Shown here: piece by piece, positions 26,148-39,186 of the stretch
Layout: every line of letters starts with the position of its first letter
Numbering within the stretch: the first letter of the stretch is position 1
NCBI RefSeq assembly: GCF_048128805.1
Contig: NC_136003.1
Location: 25,777,840 to 25,841,839, forward strand
Source: Centroberyx gerrardi
Lineage: Eukaryota > Chordata > Actinopteri > Beryciformes > Berycidae
DNA: 64,000 nucleotides
Direction: 5' to 3'
Translations under genes and position numbers: made by a program
Notes under the pieces: generated by a model
Database searches by the model: none
Told to the model about the DNA's origin: nothing
What the model saw: the letters and a program-made list of their open reading frames with translations, nothing else

Positions 26148-26543
26148 CATGAGAGAGAGGAACAGAGAACAGAAGGAGAACCATTATGTTACTGAATGCG
26201 ACAAGCACACACTGAGAATTAAGTAACAAGTGAAATCAGGTGTGTTGAAGTCTGTTTGGAATCACCTCATCATCAAAGTCCTCCCCAATACTGAACAATC
26301 CATTTAATTTGCAGGTCTGGAACAAAAGTTACAACACACAACACACCAGTGAGAGGTCTTTACAACATGTGCAGCATATAAATATCCAGATGCTATGAAC
26401 TAGGTGAAGACATAAGGCCTGATTTATCACAACACGGCCAGACAGAAACAGATATGTTATCTATGTGCAGTACTATTAACTCCTAGGGCAAGTTAGCTAG
26501 CTAGCTAAATTAGCTGGACTGGCTGACTTACCATCGCAGTCAT
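19193..26543 (-). CDS. hrob: Homologous recombination OB-fold protein HROB (C17orf53/MCM8IP)
   Basis: A nuclear factor that, in mammals, brings the MCM8-MCM9 helicase to recombination sites. Ten coding exons were joined by in-frame GT-AG junctions: 26532-26543, 26266-26316, 25062-26096, 24309-24392, 23498-23632, 22080-22188, 20587-20672, 20287-20409, 19939-20149 and 19193-19248, giving 633 aa (human about 650). The first exon codes only MTAM. Residues 5-25 carry the acidic N-terminal block (LFSIGEDFDDE). A long Pro/Ser-rich exon (residues 22-366) ends in the conserved TPVLTNRLVQLVSA and TRRFPGPAGLLP. The C-terminal OB-fold region (about 425-560) has NPSCFL, KNKVPNMAVLLKS, VFKDPTGEIQGTVHR and HRNHYLNVTPNNL. 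The tail has DDLDELLGELPED before TGA, as in mammals. The donor of exon 6 (GTAGTG) is weak. The frame is intact throughout. Confidence 0.95.
19549..19584. repeat. (CA)n microsatellite
   Basis: A pure AC run in the last intron of hrob. Confidence 0.95.
20690..20770. repeat. Retroposon-tail-like segment with GAA repeat
   Basis: TTTATTTGTCATGTACACAGCA followed by an AAG trinucleotide run is a pattern often seen at the reversed 3' end of fish LINE/SINE copies (recalled). It lies in hrob intron 6, just outside exon 20587-20672. Confidence 0.35.
20823..21060 (+). mobile_element. Truncated hAT-like MITE
   Basis: Begins CAGGGTGTCTGCAAGTT and has the words TTAAGACCT and AAGGCCTTGAA, like the complete element at 37946-38474. 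No matching right terminal repeat is visible, so the copy appears cut short. It lies in hrob intron 6. Confidence 0.5.
21641..21676. repeat. (TG)n microsatellite
   Basis: A TG run with one CG interruption, in hrob intron 6. GA runs flank it near 21560 and CT runs near 21790. Confidence 0.95.
22369..22754. mobile_element. Inverted-repeat element (MITE-like)
   Basis: The 12-mer AGTTGCATAAAG (22375-22386) is matched exactly by its reverse complement CTTTATGCAACT (22737-22748), close to both ends of a segment of about 385 bp. No open frame or clear target duplication is seen. The element sits in hrob intron 5 and is likely a non-autonomous DNA transposon. Confidence 0.6.
24546..24930. repeat. 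Possible interspersed repeat
   Basis: Begins TTTAAAGGTCCCATATTATTC, which resembles the start of a repeat common in fish genomes (recalled). The right end is not defined. AT-rich and non-coding, in hrob intron 3. Confidence 0.3.
26110..26146. repeat. (CA)n microsatellite
   Basis: A pure AC run that begins about 14 bases upstream, on the minus strand, of the acceptor of the large hrob exon 25062-26096. Confidence 0.95.
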
Positions 26544-28149
26544 TGGATATCGCGATGAAAGCTTTATCTGATCAGTTCGGACAGGTACACGAATCTAAGT
26601 AAGCCATCGGATGCCATTCTTCAATGGTGTATAATTATTTCCCGTTGTCTCGCTTTATAACTTTACTTTGAAAAGAAAACGCTACTAGACAACTGTAGGT
26701 AGGAAAACTTATGTTCGACTGTGTTAGTGCTGCGCCTGCTGCTTGGCGCCGCCACGTTCAAGCAGTACGTGCTGACGTAAACAATGTTTATACAGAGAGA
26801 ATCTACGCGTAGCGAGAGGTTTTACTCCTACTTACTTCCGACTTCGCTTCATCGCTTATTTTCTGGCTAGGAGTCTCACATTTGGTGATTTAGCCAAACG
26901 GTGTTTAATGCCGCGTTCATGTCATATGGGAATCACTGTCGACTTGACCCACTGAAGGTTTTCTGTAGACTTTGGTTGATCAGCTTTTTCACACTTAACA
27001 CACATGCGATTAGTTATGCCTACTGCAAACAAACATTGCAATGTCAACTGCCAACACAAATCCAGCAAGTGGTTGTATTCTGCCATGACATTTTAAGAAT
27101 TGTGAATACCAAATTCCTTATGTGATGGAAATCAAACATTTTGTTTGCTTTATTTGTAATTAATAGGCTGTATCATTCCATACGCTTGACTACAGGTATT
27201 TTTTGTTAATGTCAGAATTCAGGAAGTCAGAAATCCAACGCCAAACCCCAAGTTCCCAACCAGTATACAACCTGTAAACTGACATGGATGGTATTTTCGA
27301 GTAGTAGACTCGTATCTAGTGTCTTTCCCCATGAAACACGAATGCAGCAATGAAGTACAATTTAGCACTAGGCTATTACTGAGAGCAATGTGACCTATAC
27401 ATGCCTTTAAATTAGTTTAAAAAGATGTTAAGTAGGTGCTGCTGTTTCGCACATGCGTGGTATATTAATGCCTAATATCAGTAATGGATATTCATGAAGG
27501 TCCTTAATTCGCTGCTGTATGCATACTCTCTTCAGGTCGTCCATAGGCTGGAATGGGATGTGAACTATCTTGACCTGTAGTATCTTGACCTTGTTTACTG
27601 TCTTTGATTTACTGGCCCGCGTTGGGGAGATTAACGCCGGGTCGACACTGCCACCTGCTGACCATTTTCGGTTAAGACAACAGCCGAGTATCAGCTTGCA
27701 TTCTTCTCTATTAATAACTAGTGCTGAACTTGTATTTGAGCAACAATCTTGTGACGGTGTCCGCACTTCTCCTAAGAGGACGTTTGATTTGGACGTTTCT
27801 TCTTTACATAGCCTACACATCCGATGGAAACATGGGATTTAAGCAGAAAGTTTAAATGTATGCATGACCTTTGCCTGAGTTTCTACACCCCTGTGACTCA
27901 GAAGTGTTTCAGGGCAGGGTGAGTAAAAGCTGTGTTTCTCTGACTTACAGTACTTAGTTTAACTCTAGTTCTTCAGCAGCAAGACTGTCTATTGCTTTTG
28001 GGTGTGTAATGCATGGATCTCCTGCTCAGATGAAACTGCCATAAACTCACTGTGGTCTCATTCATTTTCTCTTTTTTTTCCCCACAAACTGACATAGTTC
28101 ACTTGGTAAAAAAAAAAAAACCCATCTGGAGGATTCATTTTGCAGTATC
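26544..28149. promoter_or_regulatory. Shared upstream region of hrob and asb16
   Basis: The head-to-head interval of about 1.6 kb between the two start codons. The hrob side (26700-26870) has GC-richer DNA with TGCTGACGTAAAC and a CTTCCG-type ETS motif, which fits a promoter. The asb16 side is pyrimidine-rich just before its ATG, so part may be 5' UTR or an intron end. A 130-codon minus-strand frame at 27428-27820 resembles nothing I know and is treated as chance. Confidence 0.4.
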
Positions 28150-31100
28150 ATGTCAAAGGACACATTTCCGTTCACTTCCACCTCGCTCCGCTCTCTGAGA
28201 CTGGAGCAGGAGTTCCAGGAGTGGGAGGAGGCACGGCGGGCCCTAGCTGAGAGGAGAGCCATGACCCGGGCCCCGCTGCCCCGGGCCCCCCGGCCCCCGC
28301 CCCCGCCCCCGCCCAGGCAGCAGCAGCAGAGGAGGAGGCTCCAGGAGGTCCGGGCCCCTCCGCCTCCGGTCCGCTGCAGAGACACGGCCGTGCACAACAC
28401 CTTCATGTGCGGGGACATGAAGGGAGTGTATGCCGTGCTAAAGGACCCCGCCATGGTCAACGCGCTGATGGAGACGGTGCACGAGGAGATGGTGTGGGCT
28501 CCGGAGATGGGTATACTGCTTTCCACACAGCTCATCCTTACTACATCTCAAAATGCTGTTGTCTCAGTCAACACAACAGATACACACAGGTCTCCCTGAC
28601 CCTAAGCAGAATTTGAATTACCAACAATGTAGAGAATCCCTTGGAATGTAGATATATTGGTAAAAACTAAGTTAAATAAGCATATTATGAACAATCAACT
28701 ATTTTCTGTTGCTAATTCACTCTTATGACCTTTATGAACACGGTAATTAACAAATTTGCAAAGATGAAATCTAGAAGAATGAATTGGTAGGGATGGTGCA
28801 ATATGGCAGATTTGGAAAAAATGTTGATGTGTTGATGAGCCCTGCATTTTCTGTAACATAATAGTTGTGAATTTTAACTCTATTTTCAGTTTGCGGAAAA
28901 ACTAAACCTATAATATGGTTTGGGAGACGGAGATCTCAACTGTAATTGCACCCATAATGCATTAAAGTCAAGCTCTGCCCCTTTCCCCGACAGCCTCTAA
29001 CAGCCTCTCTGTTCACCCTGTCAGGCATGTGGACCCTGAGCTCCAAGGTGAAGCAGACCTCGGCGCTGCGCCTGGCGGCCAGCAGAGGACACAGCGGCTG
29101 TGTGGAGGAGCTGCTGTTCCGCGGGGCGGAGGTGGACGCCGACCCCGGGGGCAGCACCGCCCTGCATGACGCCTGCACCGGCGGACACTCCGTCTGCGTT
29201 CAGCTGCTGCTCTCCCACGGAGCAGACCCTGACCTGCTGGCGGCAGACGGCAGCGCCCCGCTTCACCTCTGCACCTCTGCACAGTCACTGCAGTGAGTGG
29301 GAAACACCAGTTTGTTATTTAAGCCCAGAGGCAAGTGATAACAGTGACAGTTAAGCTGCTCAAACAGAATCTGGTGGAGGGATGTTATAACTGTGGAGAA
29401 GGTAAAGGTCTTGGCCTCATAAAGCTGTAATCCATACTCCATCATTTATACATTTCTACTTAACATGTTCCAGTGTTCAAACTGTTAGGTTTCTCATTTT
29501 TATGTTCTATTCTTCTATGCTGTATTCTATTAGATCTACTATTTGACCCAACAATCCCAGTTCTCCACAGGAATCATTAAAGATTCATTTTATCTTCCTT
29601 TATCTTACACTGCAGGAGTCTTACAATCTTATTTTTCTTAGAACAAGTAAAAAGGCCAGTAGGGAGAGAAAATCCCACGTTTCCTCTGCAAATTAACTTG
29701 TTTTTGAGAATTTTCTTGAATCAAGTGACATAATCATGAAACAACTGGAGTGTTCTGCCTGATTAGAAGGTATTGTCTGTTGCCTCAAGAAAATTCACAA
29801 AACAACTGAAACAGCAGTGGAGACTATCTCGCCTCATTGGCAGATTTCACTAGATTTGAATAAGATTTTAAGACTCTGTGTTGTATTAAATATCTTGCTG
29901 AGGTGGACATGTTTGCAGTGTAGACAGTCGGTGCTGGTGCAGGTCACGATCAAAACGTGTGCATTGTGTTCAGGTGTGCTGAGCTGCTGTTAGAGGGCGG
30001 GGCAGAGGTCAATGTGTTGACTCAGGAGTCGAGGCTCACTCCTCTGCACTCGGCAGCCCGGCGAGGCCTGGAGGAGCACGTGGAGCTCTTCCTGTCCCAC
30101 CGAGCAGACGTGATAGCCAAGAACCGAGAGGGAGAGACGCCTCTCAACGCCGCCTGCTCCGGAGCCGAGAGGCCGTCCGAGGCCGGCCGCTACCTCCGTG
30201 TGGTCCAGATGCTGCTGGGCGCGGGAGCCGACCCCCGAACCGCAGGCCGGAAGCTGCACACCCCCCTGCACAACGCCTGCGCCAACTGCAGCCCTCGCAT
30301 CGCAGACCTCCTGCTGCAGCACGGAGCCGAGGCGGACGTGGCCAACTGTGCAGGATACACACCTATGGATTGTCTGTTGCAGGTGGCGGATGAGGGTTGG
30401 GTGGATTTCAGGGGACGGGCCTGAGTGGGGTATGGTGGCAGAAAGAATAGTCAACACAGGGGCGGTTTTCCCATTAGGCAAAACTGAAAAACACTGCTCT
30501 TTTTGTTACAATAAATTATTTCAATCTTGAGTCATGGTCACCCCCCATACTCAGTCAGGCTGTAGTGGGCTATACAACTTCTAGTGAGATTTTGCCACTT
30601 GACCTCAAGCTCATTTTCCTTTTTCCACTGCATCAGTAGTGGAGAAAGAAGTTAAAAAAAATAAAATAAGCAAAGCTACCCAAGTTTATATATAGAAAGG
30701 ATGATTTAAAAAGTGAGAGAATTGGGATTCAGGGGGCCCCATGCTTGCCTTTGCCTAGGGCCCCCAAATCACTAAGTCCGCCCCTGAGTCAACAAGTATC
30801 TCAGGGTTCATTTTGGACTGATTAAGCTGAGATTTTACACATAATATGACCAGGCAGAGGGATATTACACTTGTTTTCTTCTTGTTCCCATTAAGGTGGT
30901 GGAAGATTACCCGGACCAGCAACCTGAAGTCATAGCACGTTCACTCCTGAACCACGGAGCCAAGCCTGCTTCACCTAAGGTTAGGTAAAAATCACCAAAC
31001 TAAGACAACGGGGTTACTGGGACTTGGCTTTCACTGCATTTTAACCAGTCAAGTAATCTAGTATTAAGTCCTTAAATCTGTCACTTGTTTCCAATGCAGT

Positions 31101-31681
31101 TCGACTTTTGAAATAAGGCAGATCAAGACATATGTTTCAAGAAAATGCTTTAAAGAAGTTGATTTGCATTGGAAACAAGTGGAATTATCTCAACCTCATG
31201 GCTGATTTTTTTCACAAAACAAGATGAAATAACTTGTTTCGCAGTGTTTAGACTAAAGCGCCCCACTCTACTGTCCTCTGTACAGATGCTGAAGCACTGT
31301 GTCCTCTCCCCTGCCACTCTGGAAGTCATGCTGAACTCATATACAGCTGTCCCTGCCTGTGACTGGATGGACTCTGTATCACCTGAGACATATGAGGTGA
31401 GCTCACTGCAGCGTTAAATCGCCTCTTCCCTCTTCTCCCTTCCTGTATTCTCTGGTGCTGAAGCTCTGGTGTTTGGTTGTCCCTCCCCTCCTCAGGAACA
31501 CCAGTGTTTCTTTGCCTCGGTGCGTCAGACGAGCGGCCAGCCTCGGTGTCTGCAGCACCTTTGTCGTTGTGCTTTACGACAGCACCTAGGGGCGCTGTGC
31601 CACGCAGCAGTCAGTAAACTGGACATTCCCAGCTCTGTGAGGGATTACCTGCTGCTCTGTAATGACGGGACGCTCCAATGA
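28150..31681 (+). CDS. asb16: Ankyrin repeat and SOCS box protein 16
   Basis: A substrate-recognition subunit of Elongin B/C-Cullin-5 ubiquitin ligases; its substrate is not known to me. Six exons, 28150-28510, 29025-29292, 29974-30382, 30896-30979, 31286-31396 and 31496-31681, give 472 aa (human 453). The start matches the family (MSKDTFPFTSTSLRSLRLE against MAKESFPFTS). A Pro run and a Gln/Arg run lie at residues 49-65. Ankyrin repeats span about 125-380, with TALHDACTGGH, TPLHSAARRG and HTPLHNACAN. The C-terminal SOCS box (about 420-472) has LQHLCRCALRQHL as BC-box and LDIPSSVRDYLLL as Cul5-box. The stop is TGA at 31679-31681. A hAT element lies in intron 3. An AATAAA at 31935-31940 is a plausible polyadenylation signal. 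Confidence 0.95.
30457..30786. mobile_element. Non-autonomous hAT-like element with 8-bp target duplication
   Basis: Starts CAGGGGCGG and ends CCGCCCCTG, a perfect 9-bp terminal inverted repeat followed by a similar TTAGGCAAA/CTAGGCAAA block. Exact copies of AGTCAACA flank it (30449-30456 and 30787-30794). It is 330 bp long, has no coding frame, and lies in asb16 intron 3. The exact duplication suggests a fairly recent insertion. Confidence 0.9.
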
Positions 31682-31934
31682 ACGCAGTGTGTGGGCTGTT
31701 CATATAGTACTGAAATTATGTTGAATACATTTTCTACTAGTATGGTGCATCGTCAGAAACACTGCCTGTAACTGACATTAGACAATATAAACCTGTTGTT
31801 GTTTTTTGTTTTGTTCTTGTTTTTATTTTTTACAATTACTTGTTTTTGCCAACTGATGAATACTTTTAATGGGAGTCTGTTATTTGGAACATGTGTTTTC
31901 AGATTTTCAGATGGAACTTCTAGAAGAATATACA

Positions 31935-31940
31935 AATAAA
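31935..31940 (+). promoter_or_regulatory. asb16: asb16 polyadenylation signal candidate
   Basis: AATAAA about 255 bases after the asb16 stop codon, with no gene between. Confidence 0.5.
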
Positions 31941-32502
31941 CAACTTTACCTTCCATGGAATCATTATTATTATTATAATAATGATTGACACTCGCTGTGT
32001 TAAAAATCACCATGGCATTTCTGTTTACCAAAGTTTCTGCATAAAAAAGAAAACAATTATTTACTAACCATCTGCTTCTGGACAAACTAATAAGCAACTC
32101 TCTACATCATTGAACTTGATATCAGATTAAGTATATAAGTATATGAATGTAAATCCATGGTATATGAATATAAGATGCATAATAGATGCTTCTGTAACTC
32201 ATTATCCATATGGAGAAAAATGCATTTCACACTTCAGAGTATGTTTAGAAATGTATTTCAAAACATAGAAAAAATGTATTGGTACATGAAGGGACAAAAT
32301 ATGTTTTGGGTATAGTATTGGGTAACAGATATAATATGTTGTCAGCAGCAGCGCACTGAAACACTGCATACATTTCCATTTTCCAAAATATAATTTGAAA
32401 GAATGTCATCTAGCTATACATACAAATACATGTTTTCGCCAATGTCTGCCAGACAGTGCCTGATCCTGAGCAGATTGTGTTCTTTGGATGACTCACCACC
32501 CT

Positions 32503-32530
32503 ACACACACACACGCACGCGCACACACAC

Positions 32531-32571
<41 letters not shown>

Positions 32572-32578
32572 ACACAGA
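32503..32578. repeat. (CA)n microsatellite
   Basis: An AC run of about 75 bases with short interruptions, between asb16 and the tmub2 promoter. Confidence 0.95.
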
Positions 32579-32639
32579 GAGACCATGATTATGTCTGGTC
32601 AGGAGCAACAGGCGTGACCCAGTTTCCAAAACAAGCGCT

Positions 32640-33777
32640 CCCACTGCGTGAACACACCGGTGATGACGTCACGCCGTGTCGTCGACTGTGTTTATGTGGT
32701 TTTTAACGGGCAGCTGCTAAGTAGCATTGTGGCACGTCTTTAAACATGATTTGATTACACATGTAGTAGGTAAGATAATGTATGTTTGTATAATTTAAAC
32801 GCGCAAACGTTCACGCGACAAGTGTCTGCGTCCATTTTGGAAATCGTTGCGACAAAACAGTTTGAACAACGATTGGTGTAAACAGGCGAAGGTCGTTTTT
32901 CGGCTAGCAAGATAGCTTGCAAGCTAGCTCGCTAACTCCTAGCTAGGAACAGCAACAAACACTGTAACATAACAAGTTAGCAGGACAGGGGCTAGCTTAC
33001 ACTACGGCTTGCTATGCGAGATTTAGTGGCGAGTTGACAAACAAGTCACGAGAAAACTCTGTTCACGCGGCCATAATTGGCTTGCTGGGTCGTATTTAGC
33101 TAAATGAAACGGCTGATGATTCGCCCCGACAGTTGCACTTCTCTCTGCTGTATAGAGAGATCGTCCACTCCATTCAGATTTCTGGCATTTAATGTGGCCT
33201 TGCGTATCGGCAAACACATAACGTCACGAAATAGTACCTTTTCTGAATCGTCGGGGTCTACTTGTAAATTCAGCATACACATAATCCAAGAAAACACCTG
33301 TTGTTTTAATATAATTTCAACCTTAGCATTTGTTCATCTATTTAATAGGCTGTTATTGTTACAATCTGCTATTAGAACATCTGACTCCTTTAACGTTAGC
33401 CATTAAGCAATGAAATGCCGTCCTTAAAGTGTATTTTTATATATTCTCAAGTAACAAATAGCTGTGCCGAATAATTATCCTGAGCTGCTGTTTTTGTAAA
33501 ATCTAAATAATTTCCTACAGAATAGCTTTGTCCTGATCTGCAGGGACCTTCCTAAGTAGGTTTTTTATTTTACTTACACAGGACACTGAAATGTGTCTGT
33601 CAAATATCAAAACACAACACATACTGATTAGCAAGGCCACATTAATTTGCCAGAACTTTGAATGGAGTTCGGTGTGTGTTCTCTGTCATCGGGCCAGGCT
33701 ATTGACTACTTAAACATTGTGTTGCATTTGACCAATACTTTATTTTTGTGCCATGTGTTGTGTCTTGTCTTCCTCAG
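32640..33777 (+). promoter_or_regulatory. tmub2: tmub2 promoter, non-coding exon 1 and intron 1
   Basis: The interval starts with a GC-richer segment holding a perfect cAMP-response palindrome TGACGTCA (32664-32671). A possible non-coding exon ends at 32769 before GTAAGA. The acceptor TCTTCCTCAG at 33768-33777 leads into the first coding exon 15 bases before its ATG. Exon 1 limits are inferred from splice signals only. The rest is AT-rich intron with no supported gene. Confidence 0.45.
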
Positions 33778-33792
33778 GTTTTGAGGACAGAA

Positions 33793-35410
<1,618 letters not shown>

Positions 35411-36230
35411 GAGGCAGATGCATCGCGATAGAAGGAAGCCTTTACTCGCATCTGAATGTTGGCATTCTTGTGAGGTAGAATAAAAATAACAACAGCAGTA
35501 GGCGGCGTCTGGAGAGAGGCAGGGACTAATCAAAAGGGGCCTTGGTGTAGATGCCACATGGCTGACTGGATTCCTACAGCGTGTGTGTGGGTGTGCCTGT
35601 GTTTGTGCATGCACCAAGAAGAAAAAACATGTGAGAGGTTGTATAGTATATGTGGAGTAAATAATAATCTGCAATCTGTGTTTGTATGAAGTTCAGGTTA
35701 AACTGAGCTGTAATTTTGCTTATCTTAAAACATGACACAGTGGCTCATACCCGCTCATTTCAGTGTCTGGTATGTTTCGCCACTCTCTTTGGCATTATCT
35801 AGTCTGCTCTATGATTGTTACTGGGGATTAGGATGATGCGTTCCTGTGCGTCATTGAAACATTTCATCTCATTCACTTTTGTGAACATTGCGGCGTGTGT
35901 TTCTGTGTAAGAAAACCATCTGCAAAATAGGAAAACCAAGGGATAGATGCAACAATCTTGAACTTTTGGAACCACTCACTGTTGTGCTGGTTAGACTCTC
36001 GTTTCCATTTTTTGTTCTTTGAATGACATGAGCTCTCAGTAATCAAATATGGACTGTAACAGCTGCCTTACTGCAAGGCTGAAATTTCCCCAAGTAAATT
36101 TGTTGCTTGAACAACTGCAGATATTTAGAAATAGTTTAATTTAAATAATAATCACTAGACATTAAAATAAACAGTTTTTGAGAAGATGATGTAAATATAC
36201 TGTGTACTTACTGTAAATAAAATGATAGAA
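35411..36230 (+). other. tmub2: tmub2 3' UTR
   Basis: The non-coding stretch after the tmub2 stop. AATAAA signals occur at 35479-35484, 36166-36171 and 36216-36221, so short and long 3' ends are possible. Confidence 0.5.
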
Positions 36231-36502
36231 TGAATCAGATGAATCTGCATCTGGCACTTGAAGATTTGAGGGGAACTTCTGCCCCCTTTATGCCCTCCTA
36301 TCTATGTTGGACTGTTCTGGCTTCAGTGCTGACTCAGATTAAAGCATTTCAAACCAAACCTTTGCTTCCTGTTGGCTATTTATTGAACACTAGCTCACAT
36401 ATTTTCAGTACAGTAGTTTAAGTGAAATCTATCCAGATAGCCATTATCCCCTGCATGCCTTGTGTTTGTGGACTAAAGAAGAGTCTCTGGATGGTGCTTG
36501 CG

Positions 36503-38697
36503 TTTATTTATTTATATACAAACATCAGTATGCATGGAAGTGAAGAAAAATAACCTATGTATCACATTATGTTCATATACAATAGCCATTCACACATGCA
36601 CTGACGCGTGCTTGTGCATGAAAAAATATTGGAAAGTCACAACATTGCATCCTTTGTCATTGCACTCATTGTCAAGACACACTGTACACAAACAGCCACA
36701 ATAAATCGTCGGCCATTCTTCGCCCTGTCCACAAAAAGTGGCGAGGGAACCAAACTGGAACAAAGTATTTTAAAGGACAATGGTTCATCATGATTATTTT
36801 CTAGTGCACATCACAAGATTTAATACTGAAAAGAAGGGACTGAAGGGGGCAAAGAGAATGTTGGGATTTGAAGACCTTGAGGAACAGAGACGTCTCCCAA
36901 CTCTGCATCCAAAACGTAAAAAGTAGAACACACTGGAAACCAAATCAGTGTCTGAAGCTTTCCTAGATTTTTATTAATTAAATTCTAATTTGAAACATAC
37001 AAGTTGAATATATTTGGGTGGATTTTTCCGTTTATGTTATGCTCTAACTGATATATACAAATGAAATGCGACTTACTTGTGCTATACTATGCACTCTTGA
37101 CTACACAATAACTGCACCTTTCACAGTTAAGTGGTTGGGTTTGTGATGAATGTATGTGACAAAAACAAAGCTATTAACTGTGAAAGTTGCAAATATAAGA
37201 ACGGTGAAATAGTATATCCTTTTGCAAACTAATGAGCTCTGATGCATGTGCTATATATAAATTACTATTTTAAGTCAAGATGTTGGTGAGTCTTATAGAT
37301 TTACATTATGCAAGACAGTTTTGTAATGGGGAAAAAATGGAGGTGCTAATGCGTATCGGATACTGAGAGACAGATTCATTCGATTCATGATTCCTTCTAC
37401 ACGTCATACCACATGCACACACACAAAAAGCCCACTGGCTCATAAAATACAAATATCAAAATCTGCATGTACGCTTGTGTACAGACAAATAATATACATA
37501 TCACTTGACACGCAGTGACACAGTTAAAAAGTTAAATATATTTGTCGATGTAAACAAAAAAAAGTTAAATATTTAAAATGGCACACATACTTTCACAAAA
37601 AATATCACATTCAAGGATGCAGTTATGTGAAAATATAAATGATTACACACGCCCACTAAGTGACAAATCCACCCGACCACACACACACACAACATGAATA
37701 ACAATCAACTGTCCTTGACATTCACACTGAACGCAAGTAGGCATACAAAGGCGCACACACACACACACACACACACACAACTGTGCAATACAATGCTATC
37801 GTTAAAAAGCCACTGATGAGTACTCCAGTATACATGTGTCAAGTGTTGCTGTTGAAAGCGGTCGCAGCCCACCCGTCTCCTCTCACCAAATCAAAGATAA
37901 ACACAGTCTAAAGAGTGGGACAGGTCACATGTCCTACAACACTGGCAGGGTATCTGCAGGTTCCAGAGAGCCAAATTTAGCACTTTTCAAGACCTTTCTA
38001 TGCCACCTGGAATCTGATTTAAAAAAACAATTTAACAATCAAAACAAAGAAACAAAAAGCTGATTACTTCCAATTAAACATAGCTATTGAAACTTCTGAA
38101 ACTAGAAATGAGTAGTATAAGAAAAAGGACAACAGGAAATTAAATGTTTAGAATCTGGATCTGATGTCCGTCATGTTCGGCATATTGTACTAAACCTGGA
38201 AGTAAAAATTAAGTAATACAACATAAGAAAATAGAACCAACGCTTTCCCAATCTGCGTCGACTAATATCTCTGAATGTAAATAATTAATCTGTCAATACC
38301 ACTATCTAATTTTGTATAGATGCATCAAAATAAACTTAATTTAAAATATTAAAAATTAAAATTAAACTTGCATAACAGGGTGAACAAATTAAGACCCTTA
38401 ATAACTGTATTTAAGACCTTTTAACGCTTTTTAAGGCCTTAAATTGAACTTTTAAAGGACCTGCAGATACCCTGATTGGACTCTGTGGCTGATCACAATT
38501 TTTTAGAACATTGCATTTATACCATATATGAGGAGAAATCTTCGCTAAAATGGAGATACCATACCTTTCAAGGTTGAATGTGACTATTGAGTCAGGTTTC
38601 ATCCAGTCTCTTTCATTCCTGCTATCCTCCTACGTATGGAAGGAGGGACACAATGCAGGAGAGGCAAGGGGCGGGGTGACAGACAGGAGGGGTTACG
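36503..38697 (-). other. atxn7l3: atxn7l3 3' UTR (probable)
   Basis: About 2.2 kb of AT-rich, non-coding DNA below the atxn7l3 stop. On the minus strand an AATAAA-bearing TAAATAAATAAA cluster lies near 36503-36512 and could end the transcript, almost abutting the tmub2 end on the other strand. It contains a CA run (37753-37779) and the MITE at 37946-38474. The extent is inferred. Confidence 0.45.
37946..38474. mobile_element. hAT-like MITE with 16-bp terminal inverted repeats
   Basis: The left end CAGGGTATCTGCAGGT and the right end ACCTGCAGATACCCTG are perfect 16-bp reverse complements. The interior is AT-rich, with repeated AAGACCTTT-type words next to both ends, and is non-coding. Flanks show only ACTGG against ATTGG, so the target duplication has decayed or is absent. 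A truncated relative lies at 20823-21060. The element falls in the probable atxn7l3 3' UTR. Confidence 0.8.
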
Positions 38698-39150
38698 CTA
38701 GTTTAAGTCATCGTAGATACTCGGAATAGGAGGTGCTGGGAGTTTGGGCCTCTTTTTTTTGGTTGATAAGCTGAGATTACTCTGAGAACTGCTGCTGCTG
38801 CCGCCTCCAATCAGACACCCACTCCCTCCTCCCCCTCCACCTCCTCCACTGCTGTTTAAACCGAGAGATGCCCTCTTCTTTTTCTTGGGCCTCCTAGAAT
38901 CTGAATGGTTGGTGCCTGTGAGAGGGACAGAAACAAAATGATCGAACCATATCCAACTGTCATCACTATCAAACAAGCAGAACTTAATTCATGATGAGCT
39001 GCGACCAGTTTGCCGCTTTGAAAAGGACCAGGCCAGCCAGGCTGTTTGGAGGGGAAATCCAGATCAGATGGGGGGGAAAGGAACTCCCATTAAGTTCTAG
39101 CCACCAAGAGTACTGCTTGGTATTGGCCAACAGTAGGTATCTCTCTCTGT

Positions 39151-39186
<36 letters not shown>

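Noticed and set aside
27428-27820. 130-codon minus-strand frame between hrob and asb16
   Set aside because: No recognisable family, no splice context, and it lies in the shared promoter interval; such length is possible by chance.
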